NCBI GenBank assembly: GCA_005405945.1
Contig: BJHW01000001.1
Span: forward strand, 3,286,001-3,350,000
Direction: 5' to 3'
From: Streptomyces violaceusniger
Lineage (GTDB): Bacteria > Actinomycetota > Actinomycetes > Streptomycetales > Streptomycetaceae
DNA: 64,000 bases
Positions 25,747 to 34,470 of this stretch are shown here, in pieces (the stretch's first letter is position 1; every line of letters begins with the position of its first letter). The translations under genes were made by a program, and so were the position numbers. The notes beneath the pieces are model-generated. The model was given only the letters and a program-made list of their open reading frames with translations, made no database searches and was not told the DNA's origin.

Positions 25747-25836
25747 GTGGTCTGGTGGAGACCTGTGATCTGGTGGGCTTCGGCGAGCTCGTGGACATGT
25801 GCGATCTCGTGGACATCGGCGGGCTCGTGAACATCC
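25747..25836. repeat. Five 18-bp degenerate tandem repeats in an operon spacer
   Basis: Five consecutive 18-bp units of the type GCGATCTCGTGGACATCG fill the spacer between the ATPase stop and the lipoprotein start. The three central units differ from one another at 3 to 5 positions. Translated in the lipoprotein frame they read as VHE/VHQ repeats, but no start codon supports that extension. Confidence 0.8.
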
Positions 25837-25842
25837 GTGGCC

Positions 25843-26604
25843 TCAGAGGACCTTGGAGAGGAACGCCTTGGTGCGCTCGTGGCGCGGCGCGTCGAGCACC
25901 TCGGCGGGTGTGCCCCGCTCGACGATCCGGCCGCCGTCCATGAAGACGACGGTGTCGGCGACCTCTCGCGCGAAGCCGATCTCATGGGTGACGACGATCA
26001 TCGTGGTGCCCTGGTGGGCCAGGTCCTTGATGACGTCGAGGACCTCGCCGACCAGTTCGGGGTCGAGGGCGGAGGTCGGCTCGTCGAAGAGCAGCAGCTC
26101 GGGCTCCAGGGCGAGGGCGCGGGCGATCGCCACCCGCTGCTGCTGGCCGCCGGAGAGCTGCCGGGGGTACGCGGCCGCCTTGTCGGCCAGACCGACCCGG
26201 TCGAGCAGCGTCTCGGCCGCGCGCACCGCCTCCTTCCTGGGACGGCGCAACGCCGAGACCGGCGCCTCGACGATGTTCTCCAGCACCGTCAGATGCGGGA
26301 AGAGGTTGAAGTTCTGGAAGACGAAGCCGATCCGGGTGCGCTGCTTGAGGATGTCGCGTTCGCGCAGCTCGTAGAGGCGGTCGCCCTGGCGGCGGTAGCC
26401 GACCAGCGAGCCGCCGACGCTGATCCAGCCGCTGTCCACCTTCTCCAGGTGGTTGATGGCGCGCAGCAGGGTGGACTTGCCGGAGCCGGAGGGGCCGAGG
26501 ACGACGGCCACCTCCCCGGAGCGCACCTCCAGGTCGATGCCGCGCAGCACCTCCAGGGACCCGAAGCTCTTGTGGACGGAGCGGATGTCGACCATGGCGG
26601 TCAT
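25843..26604 (-). CDS. Polar amino-acid-type ABC transporter ATP-binding protein
   Basis: This 253-residue GlnQ-type ATPase has Walker [11 protein letters not shown]-loop [18 protein letters not shown], signature [15 protein letters not shown], Walker B LLLFDEP, D-loop SALDPE and H-loop VTHEIGFA. The ATG overlaps the permease stop as ATGA. It powers import of the solute bound by the downstream lipoprotein. An insertion, [15 protein letters not shown], after the A-loop is typical of this clade. Confidence 0.93.
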   Translation of the reverse strand: MTAMVDIRSVHKSFGSLEVLRGIDLEVRSGEVAVVLGPSGSGKSTLLRAINHLEKVDSGWISVGGSLVGYRRQGDRLYELRERDILKQRTRIGFVFQNFNLFPHLTVLENIVEAPVSALRRPRKEAVRAAETLLDRVGLADKAAAYPRQLSGGQQQRVAIARALALEPELLLFDEPTSALDPELVGEVLDVIKDLAHQGTTMIVVTHEIGFAREVADTVVFMDGGRIVERGTPAEVLDAPRHERTKAFLSKVL

Positions 26605-27490
26605 CGGGTGGCTCCCCGCGAGAAGTGGCGCTCGACGTAGTACTGCGCGATCGAGAGCACGGTGGTCAGGATGATGTACCAGACGGTCGCGACCATCAGC
26701 AGCGGCACGACCCGGCCGTTGCGGCCGTAGATGACCTGCACCTGGTAGAAGAGCTCGCCGATCGCCATGACGGAGACGATCGAGGTGCCCTTGAAGAGCG
26801 AGATGACCTCGTTGGCGGCGTTGGGCAGGATCGAGCGCATCGCCTGCGGGAGCACGATCCGGCGCAGCTGCCGCAGCCGGGGATCCCGAGCGCGGCCGCC
26901 GCCTCCAGCTGTCCGCCGTCCACGGCGAGGACGCCGCCGCGCACGATCTCCGCCGCGTAGGCCGCCTGGTGGAGGGCGAGTCCGAGCACCGCCGCGCTCA
27001 TCGCCCCGACCAGACCCGCGGTGTCGAAGGAGAAGAAGCCGGGGCCGAAGGGGATGCCGAAGTCCAGCCGCTTGTAGAGATAGGTGAGGTTGAACCAGAA
27101 CAGCAGCTGGACGATGAGCGGGATGGAGCGGAACGCCCAGATGTAGGTGAAGGCGACCGACTTCAGGAAGGGGCTCTGGGACAGCCGCATGAAGGCGAGG
27201 ACGATACCGAGGGCGAAGCCGAGCGCGGTGCCGTAGAAGGTGAGCTGGATGGTGATCCAGACCGCCTTGAGGATGGTCCGGGTGGTGAAGAAGTCGGCGA
27301 AGACGTCCCACTCCCAGCCGGGGTTGGTCATCAGGCCGTGGGCGAACTGGGCCACCAGGACGGCGGTGGCGACGACGGCGGCCCAGCGCCAGGGGTGGCG
27401 TACCGGGACGACCTTGAGGGCGGAGTAGTCCTCGCGTTCGGTGCCGCTTGCGGCGGCCTTGCCGACGGGTGGATCGGACGTCAGGGACAT
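26601..27490 (-). CDS. Polar amino-acid-type ABC transporter permease (frameshifted)
   Basis: This is a HisM/GlnP-type permease of about 296 residues after repair. The N-terminal cytosolic leader is followed by a membrane helix ([20 protein letters not shown]) and at least five further helices. The EAA loop is [20 protein letters not shown] is missing at 26885-26887; adding it gives [15 protein letters not shown], which restores the conserved loop. It forms the channel together with the ATPase encoded immediately downstream. A single permease gene suggests a homodimer. Confidence 0.9.
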
Positions 27491-27545
27491 GGAGGGTCCT
27501 TCGGAGGGAGCGGAGGGCTGTACGGGGGATGGTTTCCGGGGGGGC

Positions 27546-27657
27546 GCTCGGGCGGTGGAGCTGAGGCGCAGGTGCTCAAGCGGTGGAGCTCGGGCGGTGA
27601 GGCTCGGACGGTGGAGCTCAAGCGATGAGGCTCAGGCGGTGACGCTCAGGCGGTGGC
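27546..27657. repeat. Eight 14-bp tandem repeats in an operon spacer
   Basis: Eight uninterrupted 14-bp units of the form GCTCGGGCGGTGGA run from 27546 to 27657. Every unit keeps the GCT start, and the last one overlaps the stop codon and final residues of the FAD/NAD(P) gene. Fourteen is not a multiple of three, so copy-number change would shift any frame; the array is effectively non-coding. Confidence 0.85.
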
Positions 27658-29559
27658 CGTGGCGCGACAGGACAGCTCGCGCAGACAGAGCAGCAGGGCC
27701 CGCGCGGTGGCGTCGTTCTGCCGGAACGCGGGCGCGTTGGTACGGGGCCGGGCGAAGGCGCCCGAGGCGCGGGCGTCGGTGTGCGGGCCGAGCGCGTAGC
27801 GGCGCGGATGCGGGCGGCCCGCCCGGTCCAGGATCCGGGCGTCGGCGGGGCTGACGGCGAGCAGTCCGGCCGGGGTGGCGGCGGCGCCGTCGCGGTACAG
27901 GGAGCGCAGCAGGGTGTCGCGGGAGCGGTCCACGGTCGGCTCCGGCAGCCGGGCCTCGACCAGCGCACGGGCCTCGACGGTGTGTCCGGGCACGCTGGCG
28001 GCGCTCGCCCGGAACACCCCGCGCACCGGATCCGGGGTCACGGTCATGTCGGCGCCGAGGAAGCGGACCACTCCGGCGCGGGAGAGCGCGAGCAGCTGCT
28101 CAAGCCGTGGCCCCGGCGGGCCGGAGGCGAGGAAGCTGAAGAAGCCGTGCCACCAGCCGCCGATGTCGCCGAGCCGGATCAGCTGGCCGTAGACGGAGAG
28201 CAGGGCGAGGAAGACGGCCAGGTCGGGGCTGTGCGCGCGGTCGTGGCGGCGGGCGAGGTCGGCCTCGATATGGCCGCGCAGCGCCTGCTGCAGGGCCTCG
28301 TGGCCGCCGAACCGCAGCCCGGCCAGGGGGTGGTCGAGGGCGTCGAGGTCGAGCCGGTCGGCCGGGTCGGGGACGGCCGCGGCGACCAGGACGTCCAGGT
28401 CGGGGCTGCCGGGCGGGCAGGCGGCGTACTTCTCCTCGAACGCGGACCACTCCCCTGCCACGCGCTCCGGATGGGCGGTGAACAGCCGGTGGTAGTGGGC
28501 GAACCCCAGCTCCTTGGCGATCAGCGGCCAGACGTCGCGCCGGAAGTCCGGCCGCCCGGGGCGCGAGAGCAACGCATCGACCTCGGCGGGGCCGAAGAAG
28601 CGCGGCACGGGGGGCCGCTCACCGCTCAGCGAGTAGCCGATCTTGGCGTGGTAGGGCACGCCGCGCCGCGAACCGGCGTACAGCACGGGCTCGCGGCCGG
28701 AGGGCCGGTAGGCCAACTCCCCGTCCGGGCCGCGCTCATAGCGTCCGCCGCGCCCCTCGGTGAGCAGCACCATCAGATCGACGAAGGCGAGGCCGAGGCC
28801 GCGTACGATCACCGGCTCGCCGGGGCGCAGCGCGCTCAGGTCGCTGTCGGCGGTGTACTCCGGCGGGAGATGGGTCAGTTGGTGCTCGGCGGCGAACGCG
28901 GTGAGCGCCCGCTGCTCGGCGTCGGGTTCGGCGTCGAGGTGGCCGAGGGCGAGGACCACGGCGTCGGCGGTGAGCGGGGCGGTCCGCCCCTCCAGCCACA
29001 CCTGCTGCCGTCCGTCGCGCGGTCCGGTGACGCGCACGGCTCGGTCCCGGTGCTCATGGACGGTGGTACCGGGCGGCAGGTCGGCCACCGCGCGCTCGTA
29101 CACCCAGCGCAGATAGGCGCTCTGCAGACGTCTGGTGGCGAAGCTCTGCCCGGTCAGGGCGGCGGCCTCGGCGGCGAGTTCGGGCGGCAGGGCGTGTGAC
29201 GGCTCCGCTCCGCGGACCTCGCGGGCCCACTCGGCGAGGGAGGGACCGGGGCGTATCGGGCCTTCGCGCTCCACCGACTCGTCGGTGAACATGGTGACGT
29301 CCTCGGCCATGGAGTTCATCCACAGCAGCGGGGACTGGTCGGGGCGCCAGATACGGCCGCCGCCGGGCGGATGCGGATCGACCAGGTGCAGCGCGAACGG
29401 AGCGCCGTCGCCGTACAGTTCGGGGGCGTTGGCGGCGATGCGCTCGATCAGACCGGTGGCACGCGGGCCCGCGCCGACGATGACGACGGTGGCGGGTGAT
29501 CGGACGGGTGATCGGAAGGGGTGGTCCGGATGCGCGGGATGGTCCGGGTTCGCGGACAT
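27646..29559 (-). CDS. FAD/NAD(P)-binding protein of the HpxO/PhzS-like FAD_NAD_binding_9 type
   Basis: This 637-residue flavoprotein has a Rossmann FAD site, TVVIVGAGPRATGLIERIA. Further motifs are DPHPPGGGRIWRPDQSPLLW and MNSMAEDVTMFTD, the second NAD(P)-like segment VIVRGLGLAFVDLMVLLTEG, and an active-site-like GWWHGFFSFLASG. Such proteins occur beside ABC transporters and FMN monooxygenases in actinobacteria and probably act on the imported compound; the reaction is unknown. It is the first gene of the transporter operon. GGAG precedes the ATG. A TTGACA-N17-CCTAAT promoter lies about 130 bp upstream. Its 3' end runs into the 14-bp repeat array. Confidence 0.82.
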   Translation of the reverse strand: MSANPDHPAHPDHPFRSPVRSPATVVIVGAGPRATGLIERIAANAPELYGDGAPFALHLVDPHPPGGGRIWRPDQSPLLWMNSMAEDVTMFTDESVEREGPIRPGPSLAEWAREVRGAEPSHALPPELAAEAAALTGQSFATRRLQSAYLRWVYERAVADLPPGTTVHEHRDRAVRVTGPRDGRQQVWLEGRTAPLTADAVVLALGHLDAEPDAEQRALTAFAAEHQLTHLPPEYTADSDLSALRPGEPVIVRGLGLAFVDLMVLLTEGRGGRYERGPDGELAYRPSGREPVLYAGSRRGVPYHAKIGYSLSGERPPVPRFFGPAEVDALLSRPGRPDFRRDVWPLIAKELGFAHYHRLFTAHPERVAGEWSAFEEKYAACPPGSPDLDVLVAAAVPDPADRLDLDALDHPLAGLRFGGHEALQQALRGHIEADLARRHDRAHSPDLAVFLALLSVYGQLIRLGDIGGWWHGFFSFLASGPPGPRLEQLLALSRAGVVRFLGADMTVTPDPVRGVFRASAASVPGHTVEARALVEARLPEPTVDRSRDTLLRSLYRDGAAATPAGLLAVSPADARILDRAGRPHPRRYALGPHTDARASGAFARPRTNAPAFRQNDATARALLLCLRELSCRATATA

Positions 29560-29685
29560 GCGGAGGCTCCGTGGGTTCTGAAGTGAACACACGCACGGCC
29601 TTCACACACGCCGAGCCCCTCAGCTCGACAACGGCCGAGCCCCTCAGCCCGGCATGCGAGCCTCTCGGCCCGGCATGGGCCCGAG

Positions 29686-29714
29686 ATTAGGACGACCCCA
29701 TGGTGCGCTGTCAA
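29686..29714 (-). promoter_or_regulatory. Sigma-70-type promoter for the FAD protein/ABC transporter operon
   Basis: On the minus strand TTGACA (29714-29709) and CCTAAT (29691-29686) are separated by 17 bp, an almost ideal HrdB-type promoter. It lies about 127 bp upstream of the first gene of the operon, leaving a long 5' leader with degenerate GAG/CCG repeats. Confidence 0.65.
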
Positions 29715-29719
29715 GACTG

Positions 29720-30284
29720 TCCGAACTGTGAGCGGTGCGTCTCACCGACGGTTGACGAGGAAGCGGAAGGCTGCTCCACTTGCCCCATGGACTCACGGCA
29801 GCGACTGGTCACGCGCGACCACATCGACTTCGGTCGGGTGTGGTCGTCGTCCTGTTCGGGCTGACCGCCCGCCTCAGCTGCCGTAGGGGGACTCCCTTCC
29901 TCAGCGCTTCGAGGCTTCGCCCGCGCCCGCCGGATTCCCTCCCCCGGTGCGGCCGCAGCACATCCGCGTCGTCACGCGCTTTGGCCTTCCCACACACCTG
30001 AGTACCCCACCCCTCCCTCAGCCCGTCCTCCGGCTACGGGGTGTCCGGCGGACCATGCGGCGGAGCCGCATATCGACGCTTCCCCCTTCCCCGCCCCTTC
30101 CCGCAGCACCTACATGCGGCTCCGCCGCATGGCAGGGGCTCCGCCCCTGACCCCCGGGTCCGCCGCGCAGCCCTGCCCCGCGACGGAGCCGCATATCGAT
30201 ACCGCAGGAAAGGCCGAAGCCCCGACCCGGGACCTCCCGTTCTAGTGGTCGTCGCAACACCCCAGCTCAGGGGATGCGATGGAC
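29720..30284. other. Non-coding region with hairpins, upstream of the repeat array
   Basis: No gene is credible here. ATGCGGCGGAGCCGCAT (30055-30071) and its inverted partner at 30113-30131 are perfect hairpins flanking an inverted copy of the dispersed family G-tract (TTCCCCGCCCCTTCCCGCAG). A further copy of GGAGCCGCATATCGA occurs at 30185. The region looks like an accumulation of fragments of the dispersed repeat. Confidence 0.6.
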
Positions 30285-30705
30285 TTGGGGCGGGGCCCCG
30301 GTTCCGGGAGCCCGAGACGAAACCCCAGTTCCGGGAGCTGAAGCGAAGCCCCAGTTCCGGGGGCCCGGAGCGAAGCCCCAGTTCCGGAGGCCGGGGCGGG
30401 GCCCCGGTTTCGGAGTCCGGGCGAAGCCCGAGTTCCGGGAGCTGAGGCGGGGCCCCAGGTTCGGGAGCGAAGCCCCGTTCCGGGGGTCCGGGGCGGAGCC
30501 CCAGTTCTGGGGTCCGGGGCGGAGCCCCAGTTCCGGAGGCCGGGGCGGGGCCCCGGTTTCAGGGGCCGGGGCGGAGCCCCAGTTTTCGGGGTCCGGGGCG
30601 AAGCCCCAGTTCCGGGGGCCGGGCGAAGCCCCAGTTCCGGGGGCCGGGGCGAAGCCCCAGTTCCGGGGGCCGGGGCGGAGCCCCGGTTTCGGGGAGGGGC
30701 GGGGA
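30285..30705. repeat. Sixteen-unit ~26-bp palindromic tandem repeat array (copy 2 of the dispersed family)
   Basis: About sixteen head-to-tail units of 21 to 28 bp have the consensus GGGGCGAAGCCCCAGTTCCG plus GGGGCCG. Each unit has its own short hairpin (GGGGC-GAA-GCCCC). The array ends in the same G-rich tail and CAGCCCGCCGCAGGCG sequence found at 11240-11280. There are no unique spacers, so it is not a CRISPR array. It lies 3' of the DUF5685 gene. The long open frames through it are repeat artefacts. Confidence 0.9.
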
Positions 30706-30755
30706 GGGGAACAGCCCGCCGCAGGCGGCACGATCCGTCGGACGCCCCCTGGCGG

Positions 30756-32012
30756 CTAGCAGTCGCAGCCGCAGTCACACCCATCACAGCAGTCGCAGCT
30801 GCAGCAGTCGCCGCAGTTGCCGCAGCAGTCACAACAGTCGCAGCAGTCATCGCACTTATGGCACAGCCCCTCGCGCGGCTGCCCGGTCCACGGGTCGTGG
30901 TACGGGTCGCGGCAGCACACCTGGCAGGTGCAGCACAGCCCGGTCCACACCAGACAGCCCGCGATCAGCCCCCGTCGGCGGCCGTGCGGCGGCTCCGGGG
31001 GCGCGCCGCCGGGGCCTCCCGGGTTGATCCACGGTGACTGCGGCGGCCCGTAGGAGGACTCCGGAGCGCCCGGGGCACCCGGGGCACCCAGGGCACCCAG
31101 GGTGCCCTGGGTGCCGGCGCCCTGGCCGCCGGTATGCGCACAGCCGGTGGTGCCGAAGGCGCGGTCGACCGCGCGCCCCAGCTCATGGACCAGCAGTACG
31201 TGGGCGAGCCGCCCTGAGCCCTTGCCCGCGAATTCGGTGTCCTTGAGCGCCAGCCGCACCCCGTGCACCGCGTCGTCGCACAGCCTGCGGACCTCGGCGA
31301 GGTCGGTCCCGGTGGCCGCGATCGGGTTCCAGGCGCCGGTCTCGGCGTCCTCGGCCAGGTCCTCCACCGCGTCCAGCAGATGCGCCAGCCGTCCGAAGAG
31401 CCGGCCCGCCTCCTCCAGCGGGGCCCGGTTGCCGGGCCGCCCGGCCAGGACGGCGGTGTGCCCGAAGGCCGCGGCGGTCGCGGTCTCGGTGGGCTCGGTG
31501 ACGGTCAGCAGGGAGGTGCCGGGGCCCGCGAGGGACTCCAGCTCCTCCTGCCGGCCGACCGCGTCGAGCAGCAGCGCGGTGTCGAAGCCGAGCGCGGCGC
31601 CACTGCGCTCCCCCGCCCGGTCCCACCGCCCGGCCACCCGGCGGGCGGCCGCGGCGACCGGCCGCCGGGCCAACGCCCCGTCGCCGTCCGCCACATGGTC
31701 CCGTACCTTCGCCGAGGCCAGCACCAGCGAGACGGTGGCCGCAAGGCGCGCCCCCTCGCCCTGGGCGACCGACGCCGTCCGCATCCCGCGCAGCGGGCAG
31801 GGCCCGGCGGTCCGCCGCCAGCCCTCCGACCGCCCGGCCTGGGCCTCCACCAGCACCGATATCACCAGGCCGTCGTAATTGGTGGCGATGCGAGCGAACT
31901 GCCCGTGGTCACCCCTCAACGCGAGGCACAGCCCGCACAAATGCGCCATCCACTCGGTGCGCAGGTTTTCCGACAGCCGATGCCGACAAGGCCGGATAAT
32001 GCCAAACACCAC
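30756..32012 (-). CDS. DUF5685-family protein with extreme Cys-rich C-terminus
   Basis: This 418-residue protein of unknown function has three regions. The N-terminal conserved domain (about 1-280) begins VFGIIRPCRHRLSENLRTEW with MAHLCGLCLALRGDHGQF, giving Cys-x2-Cys-type ligands. A Gly/Pro/Ala linker of about 50 residues follows. The tail, after RRRGLIAGCLVWTGLCCTC, ends in about 18 cysteines within the last ~38 residues, arranged as CDDCCDCC and GDCCSCD clusters. This composition suggests metal binding or palmitoyl/membrane association; neither is shown. Two adjacent GTG codons could start it. It is divergent from sepF with a 230-bp shared spacer, and a large repeat array follows its stop. 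Confidence 0.8.
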   Translation of the reverse strand: MVFGIIRPCRHRLSENLRTEWMAHLCGLCLALRGDHGQFARIATNYDGLVISVLVEAQAGRSEGWRRTAGPCPLRGMRTASVAQGEGARLAATVSLVLASAKVRDHVADGDGALARRPVAAAARRVAGRWDRAGERSGAALGFDTALLLDAVGRQEELESLAGPGTSLLTVTEPTETATAAAFGHTAVLAGRPGNRAPLEEAGRLFGRLAHLLDAVEDLAEDAETGAWNPIAATGTDLAEVRRLCDDAVHGVRLALKDTEFAGKGSGRLAHVLLVHELGRAVDRAFGTTGCAHTGGQGAGTQGTLGALGAPGAPGAPESSYGPPQSPWINPGGPGGAPPEPPHGRRRGLIAGCLVWTGLCCTCQVCCRDPYHDPWTGQPREGLCHKCDDCCDCCDCCGNCGDCCSCDCCDGCDCGCDC

Positions 32013-32242
32013 GATCCCCGTTCACCCATACGTCCCCGACGTCACCCGTCCGGCAGCGGCGGAGTCTACCCACCACGCCGTCAGCCCCCATAAGCAGGTG
32101 GAACTCTGATATGGCGCCAGCCGTTGTGCACCAGTAACGTCACGAATCCCCTGTGCGGCCGCAATCCACGTGGCAGACCATCCGCATCATGGACGACCAT
32201 AGAGGGGCGGACAGTACACACCATCAGGGAGAGGAGGCGTCC

Positions 32243-32674
32243 ATGGGATCGGTACGCAAGGCAAGTGCCTGGCTTGGCCTCGTCGACGACAGCGATGACG
32301 AGCGCTACTACGACGACGACTACGCCGAGGGGTCCGAGCCCGGCGACTCCTGGATGACCGACCCGCGAGCGCGGGTGGCCGACGAGACCGCGCGGGACCA
32401 GGGCACCCGGATCGCCACGGTCACCCCGGACGGATTCCGGGACGCCCGCGGCATCGGCGAGCTGTTCCGGGAGGGCGTACCGGTCATCGTGAACCTCACG
32501 ACGATGGAGTCCGCCGACGCCAAGCGCGTGGTGGATTTCATGGCCGGGCTGATCTTCGGGCTGCGGGGCTCGATCGACCGCGTGGCCAACCGCGTCTTCC
32601 TCCTCACCCCGGCCGACTACCAGATCGTCAGCGGTCAGGCCGGCCACGCCACAGGCTTTTTCAACCAGAGCTAG
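32243..32674 (+). CDS. SepF-like cell-division protein (paralogue away from ftsZ)
   Basis: This is a 143-residue SepF/DUF552 protein. An N-terminal stretch, [20 protein letters not shown], with an Asp/Tyr-rich linker leads to the SepF core: [19 protein letters not shown], then [20 protein letters not shown] and [20 protein letters not shown]. SepF tethers FtsZ to the membrane; Streptomyces carries extra sepF copies besides the one in the ftsZ cluster, and this appears to be one. AGGGAGAGGAGG precedes the ATG at good spacing. It is divergent from the DUF5685 gene. Its stop codon lies inside the left arm of a 25-bp inverted repeat. Confidence 0.9.
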   Translation: MGSVRKASAWLGLVDDSDDERYYDDDYAEGSEPGDSWMTDPRARVADETARDQGTRIATVTPDGFRDARGIGELFREGVPVIVNLTTMESADAKRVVDFMAGLIFGLRGSIDRVANRVFLLTPADYQIVSGQAGHATGFFNQS

Positions 32675-32863
32675 GGTCCTTCTGACGGATCTCCGTGGAG
32701 GAAGGAGCGCCTGCCGCGCAGCGGCCGAAGACCGCAGCCGGGGCGTGCTCTCGGCGTGCCGCGCGGAGACCCTCGTAGCGGAGCTACTCGGGCTTTCGTG
32801 CGGTGCGGCGAGAGGGCGTGCCGGACGCCGCGACGCCGCGGAGATCCGTCAGAAGGACCCTAG
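32671..32863. repeat. 193-bp element bounded by perfect 25-bp inverted repeats (MITE-like or giant hairpin)
   Basis: The left arm 32671-32695 (starts CTAGGGTCCTTCTGACGG) and right arm 32839-32863 (ends CCGTCAGAAGGACCCTAG) are exact reverse complements over 25 bp. The 143-bp interior has no gene. The element fills the whole gap between two convergent genes; its left end supplies the sepF stop codon and its right end lies 12 bp before the next gene's stop. It could be a miniature inverted-repeat element or a strong bidirectional terminator. Confidence 0.9.
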
Positions 32864-32875
32864 GCCCGGGGCCGC

Positions 32876-34063
32876 TCACCGGAAGGCGTCGATTCCGGTG
32901 AGCGCCTTGCCCAGCACCAGTTGGTGCATTTCGACGGTGCCCTCATAGGTGAGCACGGACTCCAGATTCGTGGCGTGCCGCATCACCGGATACTCCAGTG
33001 AGATCCCGTTGGCGCCCAGAATCGTCCGGGCCGTGCGGCAGATCTCGATCGCCTCCCGCACATTGTTCAGCTTGCCGAAGCTGACCTGCTCGGGGCGGAG
33101 CCGCCCCGCCTCCAAGCGCCGCCCCAGATGGTGGGCGAGCAGCACCCCCTTGTGGAGTTCCAGCGCCATATCGGCCAGCTTGGCCTGGGTGAGCTGGAAG
33201 CCGCCGATCGGCCGACCGAACTGCTCCCGCTCGCGCGCGTAGTCCAGCGCCGACTCGAACGCGGAGCGGGCCGCGCCCATCGATCCCCAGATGATGCCGT
33301 AGCGGGCGTGGCTCAGACAGCTCAGCGGTCCGCGCAGGCCGGTGACCTCGGGCAGCACCGCGTCGGCCGGCAGCCGCACCTCGTCCAGGACCAGTTCGCT
33401 GGTGACCGAGGCGCGCAGCGACCACTTGTGCTTGATGTCGGGGGCCGAGAAGCCGGGCGCGTCGGTGGGGACGACGAAGCCGCGGATGCCCTCGTCGGTG
33501 CGGGCCCACACCACGGCGACCCCGGCCACCGAGCCATTGGTGATCCACATCTTGCGGCCGGTGAGCACCCAGTCCGAGCCGTCCCGCTTGGCGTAGGTGC
33601 GCATCCCGGCCGGGTCGGAGCCGTGGTCGGGCTCGGTCAGCCCGAAGCAGCCGATGACCTCGCCCGCGGCCATCCGGGGCAGCCACCGCTCCTTCTGCTC
33701 CTCGGAGCCGAAGCGGTGGATGGCGTACATGGACAGGGAGCCCTGCACCGAGATCAGGGAGCGGATCCCGGAGTCGGCGGCCTCCAGCTCGAGGCAGGCC
33801 AGGCCGTACTGGATCGGACTGGCGCCCGCGCAGCCGTAGCCGGTGAGGGACATCCCGAGCGCGCCGAGGGAGCCGAGCTCCCGGGCCAGCTCGCGGATGC
33901 CGGGCACCTCTCCGCGCTCGTACCAGTCGGCGATGTGCGGCAGCACGCGGTCGGCGGCCCACCGCCGCATGGTGTCGCGGACCGCGAGGTCCTCGGGGTC
34001 GAGGAGATCGTCGAGCCCCAGCGGGTCGCGCGGATCGAACGACGGCAGGGTGCCAGCGGACAT
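32876..34063 (-). CDS. Acyl-CoA dehydrogenase, glutaryl-CoA dehydrogenase-like
   Basis: This is a 395-residue FAD acyl-CoA dehydrogenase. It shows the FAD/substrate segment CFGLTEPDHGSDPAGM, the ITNG motif in KMWITNGSVAGVAVVWA, REREQFGRPIGGFQLTQAKL, and the catalytic base region LTYEGTVEMHQLVLGKALTG with Glu in the glutaryl-CoA-dehydrogenase position. That subgroup oxidatively decarboxylates glutaryl-CoA to crotonyl-CoA in lysine and tryptophan breakdown. Residues GCAGASPIQYGLACLELE also fit that clade. It appears to be a single-gene transcript ending at the inverted-repeat element. The ATG at 34063 gives the standard length. Confidence 0.88.
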   Translation of the reverse strand: MSAGTLPSFDPRDPLGLDDLLDPEDLAVRDTMRRWAADRVLPHIADWYERGEVPGIRELARELGSLGALGMSLTGYGCAGASPIQYGLACLELEAADSGIRSLISVQGSLSMYAIHRFGSEEQKERWLPRMAAGEVIGCFGLTEPDHGSDPAGMRTYAKRDGSDWVLTGRKMWITNGSVAGVAVVWARTDEGIRGFVVPTDAPGFSAPDIKHKWSLRASVTSELVLDEVRLPADAVLPEVTGLRGPLSCLSHARYGIIWGSMGAARSAFESALDYAREREQFGRPIGGFQLTQAKLADMALELHKGVLLAHHLGRRLEAGRLRPEQVSFGKLNNVREAIEICRTARTILGANGISLEYPVMRHATNLESVLTYEGTVEMHQLVLGKALTGIDAFR

Positions 34064-34274
34064 GGGTGGCGGCCTCCGGTGGATGCGGTTCCGGGTACGC
34101 CGGGCGCGTACCGGCCGCCGGGGCGCGTCCTCCCGCCCGGCGGCCGGGATGATCAGCCCGGCCGGTCCGACGCTACGACCGGGTAACCCCTGGCGTCCAG
34201 ACCTGCTCGCGCCGGGTCATCGGGTCATCGGGGGCCGGGCAGCGATCGCAGGACGAGGCCGGGCCTCACACGGC

Positions 34275-34385
34275 AGGGCCCCCGCCCCACGGGAGGGCCC
34301 CGCCCCACGGGAGGGGCCTCGCCCCTGGATCCCGGGGTCTGGGCGGAGCCCCAGTTGTGGGAAGGGGCGGGGAGGGGAAAGAACC
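34275..34385. repeat. Copy 3 of the dispersed palindromic repeat, in the 34064-34470 spacer
   Basis: Two direct ~20-bp units (GCCCCACGGGAGGG) are followed by GGCGGAGCCCCAGTTGTGGG and the G-rich tail. The last ~48 bp nearly repeat those at 11203-11250. It lies downstream of the DHA2 exporter gene and upstream of the acyl-CoA dehydrogenase. The rest of the 407-bp spacer shows no coding frame. Confidence 0.75.
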
Positions 34386-34470
34386 GAGAACCGGCGGACA
34401 CCCCGTGGGACCCGGCCCGGCCCGGACCGGACCAGCCCGAACCGGACCAGCCCGGACCGGCCAGGGTCGG

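Noticed and set aside
30285..30705. Possible CRISPR array
   Set aside because: Units follow each other directly with no unique spacers of constant length, each unit is itself palindromic and degenerate, and no cas gene is in the window.
30242..30850. Long open frames on both strands through the repeat array (Pro/Gly/Ala-rich proteins)
   Set aside because: They arise from translation of the ~26-bp units, have no conserved domain and no ribosome site, and overlap the end of the DUF5685 gene.
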